The notes under the pieces are model-generated. The model did not search any database and was not told the DNA's origin. It saw only the letters and a program-made list of their open reading frames with translations. Made by a program: the position numbers and the translations under genes. A DNA stretch of 64,000 bases, from positions 17,528 to 81,527 of the forward strand of contig NZ_LYXE01000075.1 in NCBI RefSeq assembly GCF_002532075.1. Reading direction: 5' to 3'. Of the stretch, positions 16,171 through 24,606 are shown in pieces. This DNA is from Candidatus Chloroploca asiatica. GTDB lineage: Bacteria; Chloroflexota; Chloroflexia; Chloroflexales; Chloroflexaceae. Each line of letters begins with the position of its first letter. The first letter of the stretch is position 1.

Positions 16171-16881
16171 ATGGCCTTTGCTGGTTTTTCGACCGATACG
16201 CTCGTGAGCCTGCCGCCTGAACTCTTTAGCGAGGTCATTCCGAATATTACGCTGCCAAGTGAACTCAAGGTGACACTCCATATCTTCTATCGGCTGAGTC
16301 GGCAGCGGGTTACACCGCGGCGTGTTAGCTGGGACGAACTCCACAGCGATGTCTTGCTGCGCCGTTCGCTCCGGAGTGTCAGCAAACTGCGTCCGTTCGA
16401 TGATTTGCTTAGCGAAGGATTGGGGGCTGCCGTGCGCCGGGGCACGCTGTTGCACCTGGCGCTCCCTGTTGAAGAGCGGGTGCATAATTGGTATCTAGTG
16501 CATACCACGCTCAACCGTACCTGGGTTGAACGCCTCACCAACGCACGCACGGTGCTCGCCCCGACAAGTGAACTGCCCGAACGCCCGTCGGTGATCGGGC
16601 TCTACGAGCAAAATATTGGCCTGGTCACCCCGATGCTGATTGATGAACTACGCGAAGCCGAAGAGCGTTACCCCCGTGAGTGGATCGAAGAAGCCATGCG
16701 CGAGGCGGTACGCTCGAATGCACGCTCGTGGCGCTATATTCGTAAAGTGCTGGAGAGGTGGGCAGCCAATGGACGACAAGATGCGGCGGATCGCGCCGAA
16801 CGACCTATCGATATCGAGAAATATACCAGCGGCGAGTTCGATGGACTCTTCCGCCGCGGCAGCGATGAATCCGATCTCTGA
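16171..16881 (+). CDS. DnaD-domain replication protein
   Basis: A 236-residue protein. The N-terminal half (about 15-125) looks like a winged-helix DnaD N-domain (LPSELKVTLHIFYRLSRQRV). The C-terminal part (about 145-205) is a DnaD/DnaB-II domain with its core pattern IGLYEQNIGLVTPMLIDELREA ending in WRYIRKVLERW. In Firmicutes such proteins help open origins and recruit the helicase loader. Here the next gene encodes a DnaC/DnaI-like loader whose start lies inside this gene, strengthening the call. The frame is open from 16111; the ATG at 16171 is chosen because GAGG lies 9-10 nt upstream. Confidence 0.8.
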   Translation: MAFAGFSTDTLVSLPPELFSEVIPNITLPSELKVTLHIFYRLSRQRVTPRRVSWDELHSDVLLRRSLRSVSKLRPFDDLLSEGLGAAVRRGTLLHLALPVEERVHNWYLVHTTLNRTWVERLTNARTVLAPTSELPERPSVIGLYEQNIGLVTPMLIDELREAEERYPREWIEEAMREAVRSNARSWRYIRKVLERWAANGRQDAADRAERPIDIEKYTSGEFDGLFRRGSDESDL

Positions 16882-17662
16882 GCAAGCTCCCGATGAGCCT
16901 GAAGAGGTCTGCCCTCGCTGCAAAGGGGCAGGCTATTATTTGCTTGATGTTCCCTTTGGGCATCCCGAGTTTGGGCAGTTGATTACCTGCCACTGTCGCG
17001 CCGCCGAAAAACAACAACTCCGCCGTCAGCGTTTGCTCGAAATAAGCAACCTCGGGCCGTTTAGCGGCAAGACGTTCGAGAACCTTGATGCTGGCGTGCC
17101 AGGCCTTGCGCGCGCCTATGCCCGCGCACGCAAGTTTGCCGAGCAACCTACAGGCTGGTTAATCTTTTTTGGTGGCTACGGCTGTGGCAAAACCCATCTC
17201 GCCGCGGCCATTGCGAATGAAATCCTGCGCAACCATTTTTTGACGATCCTCTTTACGGTGGTTCCCGATCTGCTTGACCATCTCCGCAGCACGTTTGGGC
17301 CAAGCTCAGAAATTGCCTACGACGAACGGGTCGAGCAAGTGCGCAATGCCGATGTCTTGATCCTTGATGACCTGGGCACCGAAAATGCAACCCCCTGGGC
17401 CCGCGAGAAGTTGTTCCAGATCTTCAATCACCGTTATAATTATGGCCTGCCAACCGTGATCACGAGCAACCGTGAGCCAAAGGAGATCGATCCGCGTATC
17501 TTTTCCCGGATGAGCGACCGTGAATTGTGTGATGAGATCATTATGATTGATGCCGGTGATTATCGGCGCCTCGCCCCAACTCAGCGCTTTGAACAGCGGA
17601 AACAGGATCACCTACGCCGTATGGGGCGTACCCCTTCAGAACGTGGCCCGCGCAAGACCTGA
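16769..17662 (+). CDS. DnaC/DnaI-like replicative helicase loader (AAA+)
   Basis: A 297-residue AAA+ ATPase. A short N-terminal region holds a CPRCKGAGYY...CHC zinc-binding cluster (about residues 46-71), like the DnaI N-domain. The ATPase core has Walker A GGYGCGKTHLAAA, Walker B VLILDDLGTE and sensor-type TSNREPKEIDPRIFSRM. It would load the replicative helicase DnaB on ssDNA. The start at 16769 has a strong GGAGAGG site and lies 113 bp inside the DnaD-like gene in another frame, an unusually long overlap; later ATGs (16841, 16865) would remove part of the N-terminus. IstB-type transposase helpers are related, but no transposase is nearby. Confidence 0.85.
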   Translation: MDDKMRRIAPNDLSISRNIPAASSMDSSAAAAMNPISEQAPDEPEEVCPRCKGAGYYLLDVPFGHPEFGQLITCHCRAAEKQQLRRQRLLEISNLGPFSGKTFENLDAGVPGLARAYARARKFAEQPTGWLIFFGGYGCGKTHLAAAIANEILRNHFLTILFTVVPDLLDHLRSTFGPSSEIAYDERVEQVRNADVLILDDLGTENATPWAREKLFQIFNHRYNYGLPTVITSNREPKEIDPRIFSRMSDRELCDEIIMIDAGDYRRLAPTQRFEQRKQDHLRRMGRTPSERGPRKT

Positions 17663-17669
17663 ACATGAA

Positions 17670-17697
17670 TTGCCTGGTAATAGTCTGATGCTACAAT
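17670..17697 (+). promoter_or_regulatory. Candidate argF promoter
   Basis: TTGCCT (17670-17675) and TACAAT (17692-17697) are separated by 16 bp, about 32 bp ahead of the argF start. No ARG-box was recognised. Confidence 0.45.
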
Positions 17698-17729
17698 TGA
17701 GGCATGCAGATGGGACGGAGTAAAGCGTT

Positions 17730-18668
17730 ATGCAAAACCATTTCTTGTCGGCGGCAGATTTGAGTCGTGATGAGGCCGAGACATTGCTGGAACGAGCAAC
17801 TGAACTTAAGGCTGAATGGCATGCAGGTGCCACCTCGGGGATACACGCAACCTGGCCCCTGAAGGGCAAGACCCTCGCCCTGGTCTTTGAGAAGCCCTCC
17901 CTACGTACGCGCGTGGCGTTTGAAGCAGGGATGACCCAACTTGGCGGCAATGGCTCGTATCTGTCGGCAAATGATATTGATATGGGAGGGCGTGAAAGTG
18001 TGCCCGATGTGGCGCGGAACCTGAGTCGCTGGGTGCAGGCGATTGCCGCCCGGGTCTTCAAACACACAACCGTCGAAACCCTCGCTCGCCACGCCGATGT
18101 CCCGGTGATCAACGCCCTCTCGGATCGCGAGCATCCCTGCCAGGCCCTCGCCGATCTGTTGACCTTGCGCGAGCGCTTCGGGCGCCTCCAGGGCTTGCAG
18201 TTGAGTTATCTCGGTGATGGCAATAATGTCTGCCATTCGCTGATGCTGCTCGGGGCGACCCTCGGGGTCAGTGTGCGCGTTGGGTGCCCGGTGGATTATC
18301 AACCTGACCCCGATATCCTCGCCCACGCCGAACTTCTCGCCGCCAACAACGAGGCAACGATTACGGTGACGGCCTCACCCGTTGAGGCGGTTGAAGGGGC
18401 TCATGCGATCTATACCGACGTCTGGGCTTCGATGGGCCAGGAACACGAAGTCGCCCGCCGCCGCCCGGTCTTTGCCCCCTATCAAGTCAATGCCGCGCTG
18501 ATGGCATATGCCGATCCTGCCGCCATCTTTATGCACTGTCTCCCTGTCCACCGTGGTGAGGAAGTCAGCACTGAGATTATTGATGGCCCCCAGTCGGTTG
18601 TCTTTGATCAGGCCGAGAACCGTCTGCATGTACAAAAAGCCCTGATCCTGACGCTTCTTAAGTTGTGA
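17730..18668 (+). CDS. argF: Ornithine carbamoyltransferase
   Basis: A 312-residue enzyme joining ornithine and carbamoyl phosphate to form citrulline in arginine synthesis. The carbamoyl-phosphate loop is EKPSLRTR (about 54-61), the SLRTR variant of STRTR. HPCQALADLLT (about 135-145) is the next signature, and MHCLPVHRGEEV near the C-terminus is the ornithine-site HCLP motif. These features separate it from aspartate carbamoyltransferase. The length fits the family. It has its own promoter candidate and a GGAG ribosome site. The other arg genes are not nearby. A TPR gene follows after 52 bp and may be co-transcribed. Confidence 0.96.
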   Translation: MQNHFLSAADLSRDEAETLLERATELKAEWHAGATSGIHATWPLKGKTLALVFEKPSLRTRVAFEAGMTQLGGNGSYLSANDIDMGGRESVPDVARNLSRWVQAIAARVFKHTTVETLARHADVPVINALSDREHPCQALADLLTLRERFGRLQGLQLSYLGDGNNVCHSLMLLGATLGVSVRVGCPVDYQPDPDILAHAELLAANNEATITVTASPVEAVEGAHAIYTDVWASMGQEHEVARRRPVFAPYQVNAALMAYADPAAIFMHCLPVHRGEEVSTEIIDGPQSVVFDQAENRLHVQKALILTLLKL

Positions 18669-18720
18669 CATGGATCGTGCCACACGGCACAGTGCATGAT
18701 GCAAAAGTGAATGATGACCT

Positions 18721-21700
18721 ATGGCAGGAAATCGCGCAATCTTTGATCGGGCCATGGAGCAGAGTCGTGAAGCGGCCCGCCTCAACAAATGGGACGAGGC
18801 GCTCAAGGCCATTATCCGGGCCCTACAAGAGTTCCCCAACGATACCGATGCCCGGATCAGTGCGGCCGTGGCGCTCTTTCATGCCAATAAACTCGACCGA
18901 GCCCTGCAACTCTTCGAGGATCTGCGTGCGGCGGATCGGCAAAATCCGTTCTTTCTGAGCTATATCGCACGAGCTCAGGCCCGCCAGGGCGATAGCAAGG
19001 CTGTTGAGAGCTATCGCGAACTGGCCGAGTTGCACCTGACACAGCAACATCCTATGCAGGCGATTGAGGCCCTCCGCGAATTGTTGCGGCTCAAACCGGC
19101 TGCCTCCGCCCAGCGCGCCCAACTCGCGCACCTGTATGAAGAGGCTGGCGGCATCCGGGAAGCCGCAGCGGAACATTTGACGCTTGCGCGTGAACTCCTT
19201 GAGCAACAGCAATTAGATCTGGCCGCCGAAGCCGCCGAAACGGTCTTGCGCCTTGACCCGCAGAGCCGCGAGGCCCGCGATCTGATTGTGACGATCCGTG
19301 ACGCAATGGCCCGTTCGGCCGGGCTTGAAGCAAAGCCCGGCGCAGAACCAGGTGGGGGCCAGGCGGCCCCCACCCCTGAAGCACGTCGTAGTCGGAGCGG
19401 GGTGACCGGCATCCTGCGTACCCAACAGTTTTCGATCGAGAAACTTGTCGAGCAAGCCCAGAAAAAGCAAGAGGCAGGCGCCATCGATGAGGCGGCCAGG
19501 CTCTATGAAGAGGCCCTTGCCGCCGGGCTCTCGCGGGCCGATGTGCTCTATTCGCTGGGCCTGATCTATCAAGAACGAGGCGATCACCGCTTGGCGACCA
19601 ATGTGCTGACGCGGGCCGCCGCCGATCCCGAATATGCGCTTTCTGCCCACTTTGCCCTTGGACAGAGCTACAGTGAGCTCGGACAGTTGCCGCAGGCGGC
19701 CCAGGAATTTGAACAGACGATCCAGCTCGTCGATCTCGAGACCATCGGACGCAACGAGGCCGATGATCTGATCGAGATGTATCAGAACGCCGCGACAATC
19801 TATGAGCAGATCGGCGATCTGGCCCATGCAGCGGCGCTCTATGATACGCTGGCCGGTTTTCTCGAGAGCAAGCGCTGGGGCCGCGAACGTGCGGCCGAGT
19901 TCAAGCAACGCTCGAAAGCGCTCACTGACCGCAATATGTTCGCCAAGTTGCGCTCGATCAATACCGGTGCGCTCACACCTCAAGGGGAAGCCGAACCGGC
20001 CCAGGTTGACACCACCACCAGTTCGGAGGTATGGGGCAAGATCCGCCCCATTACCGATTTCTTGCGCGGCGGCAAAACACCAACGACCGGTGCGCTGACC
20101 AACCGTGCAAGTACCCCAACCATTCCCGAGCCGATGATCGCGCTCGAAAACATGCCTATAGGGGATGCTCCCGATGCTGCGCCCCTCACGCCCCTTGATA
20201 CCAGTGAACTCGACGCTGAAGCAGCAGGTTGGGTTGAGTTGAGTAGCAAGTATCTGGAACAGGGGTTGATCGAAGCCGCCCTCGATGCCTGCCACGAGAC
20301 AATCCGCGTCGCGATGGATTATCTGCCCATCCATCTGCGTATGGGTGAAATCTATGAACGCCAGGGACGTCCCGAAGAAGCCCTGACCAAGTATCAGTTA
20401 TTGATCGATACCTATGAGGTGCGCAGAGAGGCCCATAAGTCGATTGATGTCTATTATCGGATGCTTGACCTCGCACCCGATACGCTTAATGTGCGCCTGC
20501 GCCTCGCGGAAACGCTGCGCGACGCGGGGCGCATCGAAGAGGCTGTCAGCCAGTTTTTGCAGGTAGCCGGGACCTATTTTCGTCTCGGACAGAGCAATAA
20601 GGCCCTGGAAGAATATCGAAGTTTGCTCCAACTCGCCCCCAAACACCGCGAAGTGCATGCCCACTATGGGCTGACCTTGCTGAAACTGGGCCGCTACGAC
20701 GCCGCCCTTGATGCCTTCCGACGTGCGCTTGAACTGGGACAAGCTGATGACCCAGTCGCCGTCGCTCGCCTCAATGTCACCCTGGCCTTGATGGGCGAAC
20801 ATCCCGCTGCCGTCTGGGATTCGCTCGCAACAGTGCTCGATCTGCTCAAGCAACATCCCGGTGAGTTTAGCGCAGTCCAGGCCGAGTATCGCGGGATTCT
20901 GTTGAGCGCCGACCATGCGATCGTCCACTATATTCTTGCCGTGACGCAACAACAGTCCGGGCAACACACCTCAGCGCTGCTCGAACTCGAACAGGCCGAG
21001 GCGTTGCTTGCCGATGAAGCAGCGATGCTCTTGCCGCCCGTCTTGGTTTACCAAGCGGCCGCGAATAGCCATTTTGCCCTGGGCAATGCCGAGGCCGCCT
21101 TGGCACAGTTGCGCCAGGGGTTGGCCGTCAGCGATCAGCCGATGATCGATCCAGGGGTCAAGCATACCTTTGCCGTCCCCTTGAGCAAAGGCGATCTGAT
21201 CCGCCGGATGGCCGAAGCCTATGCGGCGTCAGATGATATCGCCGGGGCCGAAAAGGCGCTGCTTGAAGCCCGTCAACTGTTACCCTATGACCGCGCCATC
21301 TATACCAAACTCGCCGATGTCTACTTCCGCCAGGGCAAACTCCCCGAGGCTCTGGCCCAACTGGAAGATCTGGCGACCCATTATGAAGAACGCCAACAAC
21401 TCGATCGGGCGATCGAAGTCCTTGAGTATGCCCTCAAACTCGCCCCCAACCATATCGCGATCCGTGGACGCGTTGCCCGCATCCAGTTGCGACGGGGCTA
21501 CCTCGATAAAGGCGTCGATGGCCTCGTGCGCCTCGCCGAATTGCAACGCCGCGCCGGGCAACTCAAAGATGCGGTGGCTTCCCTGCAAGAGGCGGCGCAG
21601 GTTCACTGGACACTCAGCAATCACGATAAGGCCCGCGAGGTTTATAACAAGATTGTCCAGATTGCCCCCACCGATATCGAGGCTCGTCAGTGGCTCGCCT

Positions 21701-22014
21701 TGATGTACACACTGATGCGCCGCCCCGACGAGGCGATTGCCGAAAAGAAGCAGATCGCACGCATTTTCGCCCAGCAGCAAGATTATGAAAATGCGATTGC
21801 TGAGTTGCATCAAATTATTGCCCTCGACCAGACTGATGTCGAAGCATACTATATGCTCGGCGATATGCTGATGCGTCGTGAAGAGTATGCCCAGGCATTG
21901 CAACTCTATGCGCGCTTGATCAAGATGGAGGGCGTAGACCAGGCGCGGGTTGAGGCGTTGATCAATGCCGCAAATCGGATGATGCAACAACGCAAGCAGC
22001 AAGTGCGTTCATGA
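18721..22014 (+). CDS. Large tetratricopeptide-repeat protein
   Basis: A 1097-residue soluble protein made mostly of TPR helices. About 20 repeats are visible in three blocks, for example at about 20-190, 240-410 and 500-1090, with consensus-like units such as DVLYSLGLIYQERGDHRLA and EVHAHYGLTLLKLGRYDAAL. Between the blocks, about 195-225 and 400-500 are low-complexity linkers rich in Pro, Thr and Ala. No signal peptide or membrane helix is seen, so it should be a cytoplasmic scaffold. It lies between argF and the c-di-AMP synthase cdaA; a link to either is only positional. The partner and role are unknown. Confidence 0.8.
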   Translation: MAGNRAIFDRAMEQSREAARLNKWDEALKAIIRALQEFPNDTDARISAAVALFHANKLDRALQLFEDLRAADRQNPFFLSYIARAQARQGDSKAVESYRELAELHLTQQHPMQAIEALRELLRLKPAASAQRAQLAHLYEEAGGIREAAAEHLTLARELLEQQQLDLAAEAAETVLRLDPQSREARDLIVTIRDAMARSAGLEAKPGAEPGGGQAAPTPEARRSRSGVTGILRTQQFSIEKLVEQAQKKQEAGAIDEAARLYEEALAAGLSRADVLYSLGLIYQERGDHRLATNVLTRAAADPEYALSAHFALGQSYSELGQLPQAAQEFEQTIQLVDLETIGRNEADDLIEMYQNAATIYEQIGDLAHAAALYDTLAGFLESKRWGRERAAEFKQRSKALTDRNMFAKLRSINTGALTPQGEAEPAQVDTTTSSEVWGKIRPITDFLRGGKTPTTGALTNRASTPTIPEPMIALENMPIGDAPDAAPLTPLDTSELDAEAAGWVELSSKYLEQGLIEAALDACHETIRVAMDYLPIHLRMGEIYERQGRPEEALTKYQLLIDTYEVRREAHKSIDVYYRMLDLAPDTLNVRLRLAETLRDAGRIEEAVSQFLQVAGTYFRLGQSNKALEEYRSLLQLAPKHREVHAHYGLTLLKLGRYDAALDAFRRALELGQADDPVAVARLNVTLALMGEHPAAVWDSLATVLDLLKQHPGEFSAVQAEYRGILLSADHAIVHYILAVTQQQSGQHTSALLELEQAEALLADEAAMLLPPVLVYQAAANSHFALGNAEAALAQLRQGLAVSDQPMIDPGVKHTFAVPLSKGDLIRRMAEAYAASDDIAGAEKALLEARQLLPYDRAIYTKLADVYFRQGKLPEALAQLEDLATHYEERQQLDRAIEVLEYALKLAPNHIAIRGRVARIQLRRGYLDKGVDGLVRLAELQRRAGQLKDAVASLQEAAQVHWTLSNHDKAREVYNKIVQIAPTDIEARQWLALMYTLMRRPDEAIAEKKQIARIFAQQQDYENAIAELHQIIALDQTDVEAYYMLGDMLMRREEYAQALQLYARLIKMEGVDQARVEALINAANRMMQQRKQQVRS

Positions 22015-22087
22015 TGATCGCAACGTATGACAAACTGAGATTTGTCTGTAGCGTGGGTGAAGCTTGCCATTTCTGGGTTCAGTTGAG

Positions 22088-22116
22088 TTGACAGGGTTGC
22101 TGTGGCACGTTACCCT
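22088..22116 (+). promoter_or_regulatory. Candidate cdaA promoter
   Basis: A perfect TTGACA (22088-22093) and a weaker TACCCT (22111-22116) are separated by 17 bp, about 33 bp before the cdaA ATG. The -10 box is poor; an AT-rich TAATAAT lies just after it. Confidence 0.4.
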
Positions 22117-22149
22117 AATAATACTGGTAGAGACTTCAGGTAAGACGCT

Positions 22150-22968
22150 ATGGACTTCTCTCGTCTGTGGGCGCGGCTTAATCCACTCACCTCGCCCTAT
22201 GCCATTCTTGATATTCTGATCGTCGCCATGCTGATCTTCTGGCTGCTCGGGATCATTCGTGGTACTCGAGCAGTGCAGTTGTTGCGCGGGGTCGGGATTC
22301 TGCTGACCCTCGCTTTGATTGTCGGAACCGTCACACGGGATCAACTCCAGACCCTGGCATGGCTCTTGAATACGATTATTGCTCCAGCTCTAATCGTTGG
22401 TGTCCCAATCCTCTTCCAACCCGAGCTCCGCCGTGCCCTCGAAAGCCTGGGGCGCTCGAGTGAGTTCCTGAGCCGACCGCTCGCTGGGATCAATCGCTCA
22501 GAGATCCTCGATACAATCGGCACGATCGCTCGTACCGCGCAGCAGCTCTCGCAACAGGGGGTGGGGGCTTTGATTGTGATTGAACGGTCAACTCAGTTGC
22601 AAGAATATGCTGATCGCGGGGTCATTATCGACTCGCGGGTCTCGCTGCCCCTCCTGATGAATATCTTCTATCCCAATTCGCCCCTCCACGATATGGCCGT
22701 CATTGTGCGCGGCAATCGCATTCTCGCCGCGAATGTGGTCTTGCCCCTGAGTGAGGATATTACTGGTCCGCGCCGCTATGGCACACGCCACCGCGCCGCC
22801 AAGGGGATCAGTGAACAGTCTGATGCCCTCGCCATCGTTGTCTCAGAAGAGACCGGGGCGATTTCACTTGTCCAGGACGGCCGTATGGCAAGCTATTTGA
22901 CTGAAGCCCGTCTGCGCACCATGCTGGCTGGTCTGTTGCGCGTGGCCCAGGATGAGGCAACCTCATGA
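22150..22968 (+). CDS. cdaA: Diadenylate cyclase CdaA (c-di-AMP synthase)
   Basis: A 272-residue membrane enzyme with three N-terminal helices (about 18-36, 41-61, 66-88) and a cytosolic DAC domain (about 100-260). It makes cyclic di-AMP from two ATP, a regulator of potassium and osmotic balance and of the cell wall. The RHR motif is present (GTRHRAA, about 211-217). The usual DGA motif reads DMA here (LHDMAVIV, Asp181), keeping the metal-binding Asp but not the Gly. The following gene encodes its regulatory partner CdaR, 28 bp downstream. The usual third member, glmM, is absent. Confidence 0.92.
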   Translation: MDFSRLWARLNPLTSPYAILDILIVAMLIFWLLGIIRGTRAVQLLRGVGILLTLALIVGTVTRDQLQTLAWLLNTIIAPALIVGVPILFQPELRRALESLGRSSEFLSRPLAGINRSEILDTIGTIARTAQQLSQQGVGALIVIERSTQLQEYADRGVIIDSRVSLPLLMNIFYPNSPLHDMAVIVRGNRILAANVVLPLSEDITGPRRYGTRHRAAKGISEQSDALAIVVSEETGAISLVQDGRMASYLTEARLRTMLAGLLRVAQDEATS

Positions 22969-22996
22969 AGACTAGCCATCGGCAGGCGACGCGCTT

Positions 22997-24412
22997 ATGA
23001 CACCGGTGCGCACTACGTTGATGCGTCTCGCTCTGGCCCTCAGTTTGAGTTTTGCACTCTGGGCTTTTGTCTCGTTTAGCGAAAACCCTGAAGAACGTGT
23101 CACCTTTCCCGAAGTGCAATTGCAGGCCATTGGCCTCGGTGATGAACTAGTGCTTGTCGATAGCAACAGTATGCCGACCCAGTCCTTGCCCCTGGTTCAG
23201 ATTACCCTTAGTACCGACCGCCAACAATTGGCGAACCTCCGCCCGGTGGATGTTCGGGCAGTGCTGGATCTTACCGGCCTTGGGCCTGGTGAACACCTCG
23301 TGCCAGTCAATGTGCAACCTACCCGCAGCAATGTTTCGTTTCGCACCGTTGCTGATGGCGTCGAACCTTCGGTCGTGCCGATCCGCCTGGAACAGATCAG
23401 TAGCCGTACGGTGCCGATCCGGATCGATCTGCTCGGCAGTCTGCCCTTTAGTTTTGAACGAGGCGAGCCAAAAATAAGCTCCGGTGGGGGGCCAATCACG
23501 ACCGTCCAGGTGATTGGCCCGCTCAGCCGCATTGAACGCGTCGAAGAAGCGCGCACCATCGCCAATATTGCCCAGTTGCGGGCGACTTATTTGGGGCCGC
23601 TGACCCTGACCGCCGTTGATCGCGGGGGGGTTGCGATCGACGGCGTGCGCCTTGATCCCGGGATTGTGACCGTCGAGATCCCGATCAATCCGGTCGTCGG
23701 CCTTAAACTCGTGCCCGTGGTGCCAACCATCGATGGACAACCTGCGCCCGGTTATGCGGTGCGCAATGTGATCATCTCACCACCGTTGATCACGCTGGCT
23801 GGCAGTTCGGGACCGCTCGATGCGATTGATGTGTTGGCAACGCAGCGAATGAGTATTGAGGGGGCCAGTCAGACGGTGGTCTCGATTGTTGCCCTGATCT
23901 TCCCCGACGGTACCTCTGCCCGTGAGGGTGAACCGGAACAGGTGCAGGTCACTGTCCAGATCGCGCCGATCGAGCGGCCTTTCCAGGTCGAACTGCCCGT
24001 GCAGGTGACCACCACTGGCCTCGGGCCGGGCCTGAATGCGAGCCTCAATCCGGCTGTCGTGACGGTACAGGCTTCGGGGAGCAACGCCGCGCTGAATGAT
24101 CTCGCCAATCGCCCCCTGGCCGCAACCGTCGATCTGAGTGGGCTAGAGGCAGGGAGCTATGTCCTTGAGGTGCGACTGAACCTCCCGTCGGGGATTACCC
24201 TCAATGGCGCGCTGCCTACCGTGCAGGTTACCCTCCGCCCTCAGGTGATCCCGCCAACTGCAACGGTGCCGGTACCAACGCCTGGCGAGACAGCCACCCC
24301 TGTGACCGAATCTGGGCAAACAGCCACGCCAACTGACCCCAATCCTCCCGGTCAAGAACCAACCGTGTCACCCGAACCAGCGCCGACTACCGAGCCAACC
24401 CCAACGCCATAA
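22997..24412 (+). CDS. cdaR: CdaR-like YbbR-domain protein
   Basis: A 471-residue extracytoplasmic protein with an N-terminal signal anchor (LMRLALALSLSFALWAFVSF). About four YbbR-like beta repeats follow at roughly 35-120, 125-215, 220-310 and 315-410, each with the pattern 'ENPEERVTFP...V.A.(V)DLTGL.PG.H.V.V'. The C-terminal 60 residues are a Pro/Thr-rich tail (VPVPTPGETATPV, EPAPTTEPTPTP) suggesting a wall-spanning linker. In Firmicutes CdaR binds and modulates the diadenylate cyclase through the membrane, and the gene order cdaA-cdaR is the same here. It ends an apparent two-gene operon. Confidence 0.88.
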   Translation: MTPVRTTLMRLALALSLSFALWAFVSFSENPEERVTFPEVQLQAIGLGDELVLVDSNSMPTQSLPLVQITLSTDRQQLANLRPVDVRAVLDLTGLGPGEHLVPVNVQPTRSNVSFRTVADGVEPSVVPIRLEQISSRTVPIRIDLLGSLPFSFERGEPKISSGGGPITTVQVIGPLSRIERVEEARTIANIAQLRATYLGPLTLTAVDRGGVAIDGVRLDPGIVTVEIPINPVVGLKLVPVVPTIDGQPAPGYAVRNVIISPPLITLAGSSGPLDAIDVLATQRMSIEGASQTVVSIVALIFPDGTSAREGEPEQVQVTVQIAPIERPFQVELPVQVTTTGLGPGLNASLNPAVVTVQASGSNAALNDLANRPLAATVDLSGLEAGSYVLEVRLNLPSGITLNGALPTVQVTLRPQVIPPTATVPVPTPGETATPVTESGQTATPTDPNPPGQEPTVSPEPAPTTEPTPTP

Positions 24413-24606
24413 GTAGTCTGTGAACACGTACGCGCATAGCACATTTTGCTTAAACCTTCGGTGTATGGTATCATCTCGCAAAGACACCCCAAAGAACAAG
24501 AGCAAGCCTATATACGTTTTGCATGCATGCGTCCGTAGGGGTGATCTACCTTGATTTTCTGTCTTACGACTCCACCGGTCGAATGGCCTGCCGAAGGAGC
24601 CTTACC

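Noticed and set aside
16640..16768. N-terminal extension of the DnaC-like gene
   Set aside because: It is an out-of-frame reading of the DnaD-like gene; the ribosome site and zinc cluster favour the later start.
16769..17662. IstB-type transposition helper
   Set aside because: The AAA+ core is similar, but a DnaD-domain gene precedes it, no IstA transposase is present and the zinc-binding N-terminus fits a helicase loader.
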